DNA of 64,000 nucleotides from Phoenix dactylifera (taxonomy: Eukaryota; Streptophyta; Magnoliopsida; Arecales; Arecaceae), in NCBI RefSeq assembly GCF_009389715.1, contig NW_024068198.1, positions 124,001 through 188,000 on the forward strand, given 5' to 3'. A model generated the notes under the pieces. It ran no database searches. It had not been told where the DNA came from and was given only the letters and a program-made list of their open reading frames with translations. Position numbers and translations under genes: made by a program. The number at the start of each line of letters is the position of its first letter. Position 1 is the first letter of the stretch. Below are positions 53,727 to 64,000 of this stretch, piece by piece.

Positions 53727-55603
53727 CGTGGCCGACCAGGAACCATAGGCTTTGCGTGTGGCGAGCCACGACACCTATGTCATGAAATTTATAGCTAATC
53801 GATGATTTGTGACGCTGAGACCTCGTGCAAGGTGTGGTCCGGAGATGGGACCGTGATGGACATGTATCGCTTTCGTGGGTGGTCCTTCATGATCCATCCA
53901 TGCCGAAGCCCGTACTTTAGGTGTACAGAATCCAAATGACGAACAAAACAATGCATAAAATTGAAAGAGAAAGAAAAAAAAATTAAACTACGTGATTCGC
54001 CAATATGCATACGTTCATGGAAGCAAAATGACTGTAACTTTTACTCTCTCTCAATAATAAAAATTATGAGATATTTATAATTGAATTCTGACTTAGAGTC
54101 CCAACTCCTATTAGTATTTATGGTAAAATAAAATATTCCAAGGATAAATATATTCCATTGCTTCGCTTTGTTCCGTTAGAATACTAGTGTACCACTCAAA
54201 TAAGAATATTTTAATATAAACCGCTTACTCTAACAAAGCCAATAGTGATAAGGGCTCTATCATTTGGACCATCTAAATGGTATGGCTAATGTGACAATAG
54301 TAAGGGTTTATCAGTACTTGTCCTGCCATATGTGTGTATAGTAGGTAACACACTCCCATGGATATCTCTAATCCCTCGAACTAATTTAGCGTCGGTGGAA
54401 TTTTAACCTAAGTCTTTAATCACCTTCACATTCGGAGCCTTTGATAATATCGAATGTAAGCTTGAATTGCTACCTTAAAAACATAATCTTGAATTGAAAA
54501 TCAATATTTTAGCAACTCAAAAAATCGTTCTTACAAAACCACTTTGCTAGTGTGCTGCAATCTCGTACGACGCTATTTTTGAATTAGAATCATCAAGTAT
54601 GAAGGTACAAAGTGGAATGATATTTGTGAATTACCATAGAATACTTGATGAATGAAGATTTAGGAATCGAGACATGAATAGGTGAGGTAAGATTTGATGA
54701 TTATGGCTATAATTATGTTTCATTATTCTTTTGAATCTTCACTAGCAAATGAGTATAAGTGAGTAGTGGATACCACATGGACAAGGGTGTGGAGGTCCTT
54801 GCAATATGCTGAGGGCGTCAAAATGCTGTTTCATCTTTTTCTTTTTTAAAAAAAGAGTTAGGAAGTACAAACCCAGCTGCGTTGAAAGAAAGGATTAGCA
54901 CTAGTTTTTTTTTTTTGACCTAGCATGGGCTAGTTCAACTTAGTACAAGGCTTTTCTTTGAAAAAAGGAAAAAAAATTAAAGCCATCAGAATTTATTGAG
55001 AAGAAAAAAAGAAAATTACAGAGAGGAGAAAAAAAAATCCAGAATGGACTGTTTGATATGAACAACTGCCTTCTTGTTTTTATCCTTTAAGATCGATATA
55101 AACCTCGAAAACTTTCTCTTCTGTTTGTGCTGGTTGTAATTTCTCTAACCAACCTGTAAATTTTTCTTCCTTTCTTTTAAATACCTTCTCGTTTTTAATA
55201 AATTTGGGTGACTCGGTGTTTTTCCAATCTACCTTGCATTAGGAAAAAAAAAAAGTTATATAAATCGCCCTTTACTTTTACTTAAAAAGTAGAATTAGTT
55301 TGTCTAATTAATGCATGTGGTTAGAGAATTGTTAAGCGACTCCATCCAATTCCTGCCTTATCCACAGCCAGATACCTCTTTGAAGTAGCACCAAGTTTGG
55401 ACAGGCAATAACTTTTGAGCTGTTCCTCAAAATAATAATAATAATAACTTTTGAGCTGCCATTGTGGCTTCAATTACTATGTGTGTGGTATCATCACAAT
55501 AATGACCCTAGATTTCTCCAGGTTGACTAAGTTAGCTAGTGCCTTGTAGAATTTAAGCAGAATATGGAAGGGGAAGAAAAGGAGCTACCTTCTTGTCCAT
55601 AAT

Positions 55604-55970
55604 GGAAGAATGCCTCGTGTCAATGAAACTTAACAATCTCAAAATCCTCTTGTGAAACACAAAGCATTTTAGTCGGCAATCCTCTATCCTTTGGTCCTCT
55701 TATGAACACGAAGCATTTTAATTTGCTGTCCACAGTGGAAGAATGCATTGTGTCAATGAAACTTAACAATCTCAATATCCTCTTATGAACACAAAGCATT
55801 TTAGCCAGCATTTTAATTTGTGGTCCATAGTGGAAGAATGCCTTGTGTCAATGAAACTTAACAATCTCAATATCCTCTTGTGAACACAAAGCATTTTAGC
55901 CGGCATTTTAATTTGTGGTCCACAGTGGAAGAATGCCACTTGTCAATGAAACTTAGCCGGCAATCCTCCA
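55604..55970 (+). repeat. Tandem repeat of ~95 bp
   Basis: Units begin with GGAAGAATGCC or a close form at 55604, 55737, 55832 and 55927, so the spacings are 133, 95 and 95 bases. Each holds TGTCAATGAAACTTAACAAT and AACACAAAGCATTTTAG. The first unit has an extra CAATCCTCTATCCTTTGG segment that recurs after the last unit. A 63-codon minus frame crosses it. Confidence 0.9.
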
Positions 55971-56560
55971 TCCTTTGGACCTCTTAGGAACACAACAAAA
56001 ACTTCAACTCTTTTCTCCAAGAACAGAACCACAACTTTCTTACAAGGAACTGGAATAGCTTCTCCAACATTGCCTTCTTAAATCCGTTCACAATCACATG
56101 CATGCAGGCAATGGCTTTGAGCTTTTGTGAAGCAAGCATTGATCATTTGCAGCACCTCCTACCAAACCTTCTTTAGAACTCATATGGATGAATACTCCAC
56201 ATTGGGCATCACAATTGGGTCATGCATCAAACATGCAACCATGTCTTGAGATATTAATGAGCATTCACTTGTAGGTGAGGTTGCTTTACGTGTGGATGCA
56301 TGCAGTAGGTGCCATTAGAGAGAGATCCATCCCTATCGAGTCCTCTAATCTTTTTAAATTCAATTGCTTGCTGGTATGCTGTCACTTTTCTTGGTGAACC
56401 AATAGTTTCACCATGCCAACGCATTATTTGCTCCAATCAGTATAGCATGAAAGCCTCATTGAGATCATATTATTTTGAAGGTGATGAATATTTCTGCAGT
56501 GGTCCCTTTCAACCTTCAATGTCTTTGGTGCCATTTTCCTAACAGATCTAATGAGTTCTG
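55971..56560 (-). other. Unidentified possible coding relic on the minus strand
   Basis: The minus strand reads protein-like text in pieces (IEFKKIRGLDRDGSLSNGTY, PNCDAQCGVFIHMSSKEGLV, VPCKKVVVLFLEKRVEVF) interrupted by stops. The text runs on into the 95-bp tandem repeat. It looks like a decayed gene or transposon gene, but I could not name the family. Confidence 0.3.
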
Positions 56561-57247
56561 GTAAGCGAAAAACGATAGTTTCAGAAGGGAATCAATTGCA
56601 ATATCATTTCTCAGACTACAAGCCGACAGTTTATTAAAGTGGTGCGAGATTTTGTATCAGCTACCGAGATTTCAATAGTTGGAGGGTTTCAAGATTTCAA
56701 TGAAAATGAACTAGCAAAGCAATATGGATTCTTCAGAGAAACCTTTTAAGAGATATTCCATAGGCTTCAACATATCCACGAAAGAGAGCAACCACACTGG
56801 CATGGGTACTGCAGAGAGAGAAATATGATCCAGTCTTATAAAATTCGTGACTGATGTTAGTCTGAAAATATAAAATCACATCACATGAAATAGGATGTGC
56901 TTACTGGTAGTGCAAAATACATAGAAATGGACAAGATCTCAAGTTTTATCAAAATTGTTTAATCTTTGGTTAATTGGAAAGTAGAAGGATTAATTTACAT
57001 GATAAATAGCATCTAGAATCAAATTGATAAGAATTCCTCAGTGCACAAAAATTCTTCCATCATTGTGTTTTTAGTCGCAAGTCAATGCTAATTCCATTCT
57101 AATCATAAGAAAATGAGATTTAGTCTATTCTATGTCGGAGGCAGTTCATGTGCACCTTCAAGGGAATCCTTACAAGGGGGACTTCCAACCAATCATGCTT
57201 TTTTTTTTTTTGAGATAAATTAATCATGCATAATTTCAAACACCAAT

Positions 57248-57800
57248 TGCAACAACTCAAGACCTCATTTAAAAAAGCGAGCCATAAGGTATTATTTAGG
57301 TTCCTTAACCCTATATAAGTATCTAAGATCTATCTAGCGCATAGCCAATATGGAACTAAAGACACGCCCACATAAGTTTTTATATGTTCTCTTCATTTAA
57401 ACCATGACATTCTTGTTGGACTTAGAGTCCAAACCCATTCAAATCTAATTACAAATACCATGATCAGCTCATGGTCAACCTTATGTGCTAAAGTGTTTCC
57501 TAATCCATATAAGCAATGGACTGGATCTGTTCTGATACAATTTGTAACAATCCAGTATCTCATCCAAAAAAAGAGCTAGCCAAAAGATATTATTTGAGTT
57601 TAGGCGAATCAGAAATCGACTCTTGCTCCTCTTCGCTATTTACTCTTTTCTGATTTTGTTGGGTGCGCTCACACACGACTAGTGTGAGTAACCGCTATAG
57701 CAAAAAAGAAAAAAAAAGCTGGCTAAAATATATTATTTGTGTTTTTTGACCGCATGCATAACTAATGTAGGACTAAACACATATCCATACAAATCCTCCA
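57248..57800 (-). mobile_element. TRIM family copy F with nested LINE
   Basis: Diverged TRIM on the minus strand. The left LTR begins TGCAACAACTCAAGACC; the interior includes CATTCAAATCTAATTACAAA and a decayed primer site TCTGATACAATT; the right LTR starts TGTAACAATCCAG near 57541. The right LTR is split by a LINE tail at about 57601-57718. The right border (near 57800) is uncertain and no clear target duplication was found. Confidence 0.75.
57601..57718 (+). mobile_element. Short LINE tail nested in TRIM copy F
   Basis: About 115 bases matching the last part of the LINE at 34835-35725 (TTTTCTGATTTTGTTGGGTG, then GCTATAGC and an A-rich tail). It is flanked by diverged copies of AGCTAGCCAAAAGATATTAT and AGCTGGCTAAAATATATTAT, which look like an old target duplication of more than 20 bases. 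Confidence 0.75.
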
Positions 57801-59183
57801 TAGAACCCATGAAATGGACACTCGCGGTTTGAGATAAGATAACAAAACTAGTCAAAGAATTTCTCTAACGTGGGACACATGAAAAGTTGACAGAAATTAG
57901 AGGATGGAACAAGCATTCAGTTTTTAATACCAGAAAAAAAAAAAGGTCAGTCCTTTTGGAAAACAGAGGCTTGTTTGCATACTAATTTTTATCAAGGAAA
58001 GCAGCAGACAACTTGGGCTGTTAATTGGCCTATTTAGGCTATTAAATAAGAAGAGATTCTGAGTGGACCTAGGCTCCTAAACTTCTGCTGAGCAATTAAA
58101 GGCTATATAACAATCAAGGCCCGATATGGGCTTCCAAGGCGGAACTGGCCTATGTAGCAATTCCCTAGAGCAGTGTAAGAGCAGAGTCATTAAAAAATGG
58201 TTCAAAGCATAATGAAAGCATGTCTCAGTCATTTGAGTTCAGGACGATGGAGCCCAAAGCAAAGGCATTTCATCTATAGAAATATATATCCAGTTTTCAT
58301 AATATTGGGATTTGATTATTTAATGTTTGACTAAACGGCTTTATTCTTAATATAGGGACCTTCAGTCAACAAATGCAGTAGAGGCTAAAAATTAGTCACA
58401 AGTGTCACATATATCTTAGGGATGAATTACCCCAAATTTTGTATACTTGGTGGATAGTCATTTAATTTAGCTAATGCTTTGTATTTTGATAGATCTCCTA
58501 GATATTAATCTGCAAATAGATATTTCAGAATTATGATTTTTTTTTGGAATTCTATGCAAATTGCCAAGAGAAGGATTATGATAGCAAGCTTCATGTACAA
58601 TCTGACTTTGCTTTGATGGATTCCAGTTCTATTTATTCTTCCTTTACTTTTTTTTTTAAAAAAAAAAAAACATTTCTCATGTGTTTTTTCCCTTTCAGTT
58701 TTTATGTTTCTGTTTTCATGTATATCATCATGTCTAGTGAATCTAAAGCATTTTTCAAAACCAGGGTAATGATGATGTAATAGTTTGTGATTCTGGGTTT
58801 ATAGCTAGAGCAACTAAAACACTTGGTCTACTCTTTTTGGTGCAAATACCATCAAGGCTGAATTTTCTTCATCTCCCTTATTCATAGCATAAAGATCCAA
58901 CTGTAACAGTATAAGAAAATAAAAGCAAACATGTGAGACAGAAAGATTGGCAAGCTCATTTATCACTGTTTTGGGGTAACTCAAAAAAAAAAAAAAAACA
59001 AGTAGAATTCAATATTTCTGCATTCTTTCTAATTTAAATCATATCTCCACTTGTATATGACACTAAATTGATTATCTCAATTAATAATGTATAACAAGGA
59101 TGTCTGTAAGCAGGGAAGCCTGGTGGTGTCACCGAATGAAGTCTAAAGTTAGAATTCAGAACTCTTATTGAGGGCCAAATTTG
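57801..59183. other. 3' flank of the PPR gene
   Basis: AT-rich; should include the PPR 3' UTR. No other gene recognised. Confidence 0.4.
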
Positions 59184-61112
59184 TTACCAGTAATCTCTGC
59201 AAGAACACGAACCCTCCCTGAAAGAGTGAAACCGACTGCGATCCCTCACCACGATCTCCCTTTTGTACACCTTGGATATCAGCTTCATTACAGTATGGCA
59301 ATCTGGACATATCCTCAGATTCTTCACAATCCTTATGACACTCTCCCCAGGCATTCTTGCCAACCCAAAAGCCACCGCAAGTTTCTCACTATGCCTCAAA
59401 ATGGCATCCTCCTTCTCCTCCTCCTCAACATCATGCAAAACACTCATGATCTCCGGGATGTAGCCTTCCATCTTAAGTCTCGCCATTACCTCTGTCAGTT
59501 TCTTATGAACCTCCTCTTTCACATCACTTATGTCATCGCTTGCAACAAACGTGTGCACAACCTTGTCAACCTCGATAGAGCTCCAGCCAGGAGTCTTCTG
59601 AATTCTCTGTACGATCATAGACCTCCTCACACTGGCAACATCCTTCCATTTTCCAGCCACAGCGTAGATATTGGAAAGTAGAACGTAGTCGCCAGAGTCA
59701 CTGGGATCAAGCTCTGAAAGCTTTTCCCTCACATGCTCTGCCAATCTAACATTACCATGAATGCTGCAGGCCCCAAGCAATGTCCTCCAGATTATGGCAT
59801 TGGGTTTTATAGGCATATTGGTTATGAACTCATAGGCCTTGTGCAGCAGTCCTGCTCGCCCGTAGAGATCAACCATGCAGCCGTAGTGCTCGATCGACCG
59901 CTCGATTCCATATGTATTTTCCATTTCCTGGAAAAACTTATGCCCCTGTTCTATCAATCCTGAATGGCTGCAAGCATACAGCACCGAGATGAAGGTTATT
60001 CCATCAGGCTTTGTCCCATGCTCCTCCATTTTATGGAAAAGTTGGATTGCTTCCTCTCCATAGCCATGCATTGCTAGTGCTGCAATCATCGATGTCCAAG
60101 ACACAATGCTCTTCTTCTCCATCTCCCAATCAAAAACCCTGGATGCCATGAGAATGCTCCCGCACCTTGCATACATGTCCAAGAGTGCATTGCCCACAGA
60201 GATTATGCTACTAAGACCAGCCTTCTCTGCGTGCGCGTGTAAAATCTTGCCAGACTCGAAAGCCCCTGCTTGAGCGCATGCCGAGAGGACACCAGTCAAG
60301 CTCGTCTCATTCGGCCTGCACCCCTCCCTCAGCAATTCCCGAAAGAAGCTGAGAGCATCATCGAAAAGCCCATTGCTGGCAAAGCCAGTGATCATCGTAC
60401 TCCAGGAGACAGCATCCTTGTTAGGCATCGCAAGGAACAAACTCCTCGCAGACCCCAGCTCACCGGCTCCTGTGTAACCCGCAAGCATGACATTCCAAGA
60501 AGCCGAATTTTTCCAGGGCATTCGCTCGAAAAGCCTCTCCGCGCCCTTTACATCGTCCGCCCGAAAACAAGCAGTCACGATGGCATTCCAAGCAACGACG
60601 TTTGGTTGGGGTATATCATCGAACGCCTTCCGCGCAGAAGCCAGGCAGCCGCACTCCGCATACATGCTGACGAGGGTAGTCCCAACGAACAGATGGGACT
60701 CAAGCCCATGGTGAATGACGTGAGTATGGAGCTGCCACCCGACGCTGAGAGACTTACGATTGGCAGCCGCCTTCAGGACGAAGGCGAACGAGAAGCTGTC
60801 AGGAGGGACCGAGTCCCGCCGCATTTGGCTGTAGGTGAGGAGGGAATGGTGGGGGTGATCGGATTCGGAGAGCCCGCGGATGAGGGTGTTGTACATGAAG
60901 GGGTCAGGGGAGGGGGTGCGGAAAAAGAGGAGGCGAGCGTAGTCCAAGGCGTCGGCTAGGGTGGTGGCGGCGAGGAGGAGGAGCTTCCCGGCGACGAGGG
61001 GGTCGGCGTCGAGGCCGGTCTTGGAGGCCCGGGCGTGGATTTGTTTGAGGTGGCTGAGGGTCTTGCAGTCTCTCAGCAAGGAGACGCACTGCAAGTGGTG
61101 GTTGATGCTCAT
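59184..61112 (-). CDS. PLS-type pentatricopeptide repeat protein with E and DYW domains
   Basis: Intronless 642-residue PPR protein. A row of about a dozen P, L and S repeats ([60 protein letters not shown] and others) is followed by E/E+ motifs (about 450-545) and a complete DYW domain. The DYW deaminase signature is intact: HSE at about 574-576, CPDC at 602-605, and the end CSCRDYW at 636-642. DYW proteins carry out C-to-U editing of single sites in plastid or mitochondrial RNA. The protein closely resembles Arabidopsis At1g74630 as I recall it, including the MSINHH start, so the ATG at 61110-61112 is chosen; an in-frame extension upstream begins only with TTG. A clear transit peptide is not obvious, and the editing target cannot be read from sequence. 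An LTR lies 173 bases upstream. Confidence 0.96.
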   Translation of the reverse strand: MSINHHLQCVSLLRDCKTLSHLKQIHARASKTGLDADPLVAGKLLLLAATTLADALDYARLLFFRTPSPDPFMYNTLIRGLSESDHPHHSLLTYSQMRRDSVPPDSFSFAFVLKAAANRKSLSVGWQLHTHVIHHGLESHLFVGTTLVSMYAECGCLASARKAFDDIPQPNVVAWNAIVTACFRADDVKGAERLFERMPWKNSASWNVMLAGYTGAGELGSARSLFLAMPNKDAVSWSTMITGFASNGLFDDALSFFRELLREGCRPNETSLTGVLSACAQAGAFESGKILHAHAEKAGLSSIISVGNALLDMYARCGSILMASRVFDWEMEKKSIVSWTSMIAALAMHGYGEEAIQLFHKMEEHGTKPDGITFISVLYACSHSGLIEQGHKFFQEMENTYGIERSIEHYGCMVDLYGRAGLLHKAYEFITNMPIKPNAIIWRTLLGACSIHGNVRLAEHVREKLSELDPSDSGDYVLLSNIYAVAGKWKDVASVRRSMIVQRIQKTPGWSSIEVDKVVHTFVASDDISDVKEEVHKKLTEVMARLKMEGYIPEIMSVLHDVEEEEKEDAILRHSEKLAVAFGLARMPGESVIRIVKNLRICPDCHTVMKLISKVYKREIVVRDRSRFHSFREGSCSCRDYW

Positions 61113-61285
61113 GCGGCAAATCCCCTCATCCACGACCTCGTCATTTAGCAAATGATCGTGGTCGGGTCGCAGGCTTTTTTGTCAGAAAACATATGACTAG
61201 ATTTGAACTAAATAACCTGACAACAGATCTATTGATGTGTTCATGTTCCAACTGACTTATTAAAATGAAACAATAGCTCGAGAAG

Positions 61286-63351
61286 TGTCACGCCCCGAAT
61301 CCGAACCTAGGCCCGGGACGCGCCAGACGCCGCACACCCGCACGGCGGACCGCACGGGCGTGCAAGGCTGAATAATCAGACACTCAAGTTACAACATCAG
61401 ATCACAATATCAATACTAAAAATCTATCATTTATGATAATCAAATCAATAATTTAATTTCAAATGTCTCAAATAAAGTTGATAACATTTATTTACAAGAT
61501 CAATTACTTATGACAAAATGAATCTAAATCTATCTATGTCCATTGTCATAAGTCCTCTCCTCTCGAATCCCCCATCAATCATCTCCTGCAATTATGTCAA
61601 AAACAGGTATGAGCTACAACAGCTCAGTAGGTAACAACATGCATAAAGTCACGATAACATGTATCAAAGCATATGCAATGTAACTACAGGTCATGTGCAC
61701 AAAATAAATATGATGATCCGCAAACCAATCCGATACTCAAGTAATATATATATACCATCTCCGTCTATCATATCACGCATAACATAATCCACAGATCAAA
61801 CCGCATGACTACGGCCACATCACCCAGTGGCATGGTCACACCGAAGTGTCAACACTCTGCTCCTAATGGAGCCCTGCACCGCAGTGCTGCACCCCAGGGT
61901 GCCCAATCTCTGCTCCTCAGAGCATGCTCCGCAAAGCCAAAACACCCCATAGTGCCGGAACTAGTTCCTCATACAAGTCGACAGGGCCAACGTTTCCACC
62001 CCATTGGCGGGAATCCTAGACAATAGTCACGCGGTCTCCAAAATCACATCCACAATTTCCAACAATCAAACTTAATATAAACATAAGTTTTCAAAACCAA
62101 TATCTACATAATAGATTTTCAGATGATCGATTTCCAGTCAAAAACATGCTTCTAAATAATAATGATGCCAAGAATATAAAATATATCAATATGCTGGAAA
62201 TAATCATACACATATGCATAATACATGTAAATCATACTTTGAGTAAGGTTACCTACCTGGGTTCGCTTAAAAATCCCTGCCACAGATATCACGAACCCCT
62301 GATTAAACATAAATATTAATTATTTAATTAACTAAGAAACATAATTTAAACAATTTTTCAAACTCTTAAACTCCTAAGTTCATGGATCCAAGAATGGGCC
62401 CCTAAGATCAAACATAGACCCTAAAATCAGAATCCCTTAAACCCAAGTCAATTGTGGCTCAAGACAGATTAGGCCCAATTGAACCAAACCAGATAACAGG
62501 TCCAGATCAGATTTCGGGCCCAACCCAAACCAGCCCACAGATCCAATCAGGTCCAACTCAGCCCAAAAACAGTTCCCTAGCCCAAACCAGATCAGATCAG
62601 ACCAGATCAGATCAAGTCTTGATGAACCAGATTATCCTCACATCAGGCTAACCCAAATTCCTGACTCAGATTCAGGCCCTAATCAAAACCCATTCACTCA
62701 AACCCAGATCAAACCCAATTCACGGAGTAGGTGGAACCGGTTCACAGTTCAAACCCGGTTCAAAGTCTGGTTCACCATTAAGGCACGGATTTCAGAGCAA
62801 GCAAAAACACCCAGGCCGAATAAAGAAGAAGAAGAAGAAGAAGAGAAGAAGAAAGAAGGAAGAGGAGAAGAAGAAGAAGAAGAAGAAGGAGGAGGGGGGG
62901 GTGGCTGGTTCCGGTCGGCCTTCGGCGGCCGACCGTGGCCCTCGGCGGCGGCGCTCGGCCAGCCGCCGTCGGTCACTCCACGGTCACAGGCGGCGGAAGG
63001 GAAGAAGGAGAGAAGAAGGAGAGGAAGAAAGGGAAGGAAGGGAGGGACCGGGGCTGGGAAGCCCGGCCCCCGTTCGCCCACCTCCGGCCGAACTCATCTC
63101 GGCCGGATTGACCCCAGCCGGCCACCGTCGGCCGGCCGAATCCCAAAAAAATGAACTTCCCCGAAACAGGGGAAGTGAAACCGAATAATCTCCCCTCAAA
63201 TCCAAAAACAATGATAAAAACATATCTTCCTCACCTCCGGTCGTCGACCAAAGGATCCCCGACGGCGTTGGCGGCTCCGGCAGCGGCGGCGGCTCCGGCG
63301 GCGGCAGCGGCTCTCAAGGAAGGGGAAAGAGGAGGAATGGGGCTCTCAGAG

Positions 63352-63398
<47 letters not shown>

Positions 63399-63570
63399 AG
63401 GGAGAGAAGAGGGAAGAGGGAAGAGGGGGGGGGGGCTTGCGGAGATCACGCGGGCCGTTCGGCCGGCGTGTTCATCGTGGGAAGACCACGATGAACAGAC
63501 TGAAGTCGGCATCCATTGCCGACTTCAGTTCATTGGGCCCAAGAATGGGCCCAAATTTCAGGTCCTTACA
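61286..63570 (-). mobile_element. 3' LTR of a Tekay/Del-type chromovirus
   Basis: 2,285-bp LTR, on the minus strand running from TGTAAGGACC to GGGGCGTGACA. The pol end with an integrase C-terminal part lies directly beyond it at 63619-64000, so this is the 3' LTR of an element that continues past the window. A TATA box is present (plus-strand 61745-61754). It contains a (GAA)n-like stretch (62818-62890), GATCAGATCAGACC repeats (about 62585-62615) and a (GA)n run (about 63356-63392). The 5 bases AGAAG (61281-61285) would be one copy of the target duplication; the other lies outside. The many open frames in its GC-rich part are not genes. Confidence 0.9.
61745..61754 (-). promoter_or_regulatory. 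Probable TATA box of the chromovirus LTR
   Basis: GGTATATATATATTAC on the minus strand, about 460 bases before the LTR end and 630 before the PPR start codon. Transcripts starting here from the 3' LTR would read towards the PPR gene. Confidence 0.45.
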
Positions 63571-63605
63571 CTCTAACCAACTAAAAAAAAATTTCGTCCT
63601 CGAAA
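63571..63605 (-). other. Junction of pol end and 3' LTR (polypurine region)
   Basis: On the minus strand TTTCGAGGACGAAATTT, the usual sequence just after pol in Tekay/Del elements, is followed by a T run and AGTTGGTTAGAG up to the LTR. The purine tract is unusually poor, perhaps decayed. Confidence 0.55.
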
Positions 63606-63618
63606 TTAAAAACATACC

Positions 63619-64000
63619 TCAATCCGAGAACAAGGCTGGATACTTCTCTCTCATCTCCTCCTCCAGCTCCCAGGTGGCTTCTCTCTCACTATGATTGCTC
63701 CACTGGACCTTGACATATGGGATAGTGCGTCTTCTCAAGACTTGGTCCTTCCTATCCACTATACGGACAGGCTGCTCCACATATGTAAGATCGGCGCGAA
63801 GCTGCAAAGGTGCCACATCAATCACATGATTTGGATCAGCAATATACTTCCTCAGCATGGAGACATGAAATACAGAATGAACTCCCGATAGAGCAGGTGG
63901 AAGTGCCAGTCTATAAGCAACAGATCCAACTCTCTCGAGAATCTCGAAGGGTCCCACATATCTCGGACTGAGCTTGCCTCGAACTCCAAACCGCATGATC
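63619..64000 (-). CDS. Gypsy polyprotein, integrase C-terminal end (partial)
   Basis: Last ~126 codons of a Ty3/gypsy pol, open to the window edge. It reads [18 protein letters not shown] (the conserved GPF/Y module after the integrase core), then [12 protein letters not shown], then a chromodomain-like end with [16 protein letters not shown], and stops after PALFSD. The GPY/F module plus chromodomain places it in the chromoviruses (Tekay/Del). No stop or frame change is seen in this part. The ATG at 63996 is internal; the real start lies outside. Confidence 0.93.
   Translation of the reverse strand, partial: IMRFGVRGKLSPRYVGPFEILERVGSVAYRLALPPALSGVHSVFHVSMLRKYIADPNHVIDVAPLQLRADLTYVEQPVRIVDRKDQVLRRRTIPYVKVQWSNHSEREATWELEEEMREKYPALFSD

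Noticed and set aside
59181-61155. Plus-strand frames opposite the PPR gene (for example 229 codons at 60270-60959)
   Set aside because: Antisense shadows of the PPR coding sequence.
62749-63576. Open frames of 79-141 codons in the chromovirus LTR
   Set aside because: Caused by GA/GAA repeats and GC-rich LTR sequence.
1-64000. CRISPR arrays, operons, bacterial-type signals
   Set aside because: The window is plant nuclear DNA; the repeats seen are tandem repeats, LTRs and microsatellites without spacer structure.

Overview
This is a plant nuclear genome segment. It carries plant-only transcription factor families (ZF-HD, mini zinc finger, R2R3-MYB), a plant DYW-type PPR gene, plastid-derived insertions and many plant retroelements. 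The compact R2R3-MYB gene with 133/130-nt first exons, the Sirevirus-type and Tekay-type retrotransposons and the AT-rich intergenic DNA would suit a monocot, possibly a palm; that last step is inference and the sequence does not prove it.

Layout. 1-4.6 kb: an intronless ZF-HD homeodomain gene (2513-3436, +) behind a CT-rich leader and a telo-box. 4.6-15 kb: intergenic DNA with copies of a miniature LTR element (TRIM), gypsy gag and integrase relics, a triplicated ~240-bp repeat, and a chimeric plastid insertion (rrn4.5-rrn5 spacer, partial rrn5, partial ndhG). 15.9-16.2 kb: a MIF (mini zinc finger) gene on the minus strand, facing the ZF-HD gene. 18.4-29.4 kb: a complete 11-kb Ty1/copia Sirevirus-type element on the minus strand, with both LTRs, 5-bp target duplication, PBS, multiple polypurine tracts, broken gag/pol and an open env-like ORF. 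30-38 kb: possible exons of an unidentified minus-strand gene, a tRNA-Lys(CTT), a 5'-truncated LINE with clear target duplication, and a solo LTR with 69-bp tandem repeats. 38-45 kb: LINE and TRIM remnants and Tourist-like MITEs. 45.5-46.9 kb: a three-exon subgroup-1 R2R3-MYB gene (MYB60-like), with a probable chromovirus solo LTR upstream. 49-58 kb: repeat-rich, gene-poor DNA. 59.2-61.1 kb: an intronless DYW-PPR gene. 61.3 kb to the end: the 3' LTR and the 3' end of pol of a Tekay/Del-type chromovirus that runs off the window.

Functional links. The ZF-HD and MIF proteins share the same zinc-finger dimerisation domain; MIFs are known to titrate ZF-HD proteins, so these two nearby genes may be antagonists. 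The MYB and PPR genes both have an LTR close upstream in the same orientation as the gene, so LTR-driven transcription is possible. Most of the rest is transposon sediment of different ages: one TRIM family occurs six times, three copies with exact or near-exact target duplications, and one of the six has a LINE nested in it.
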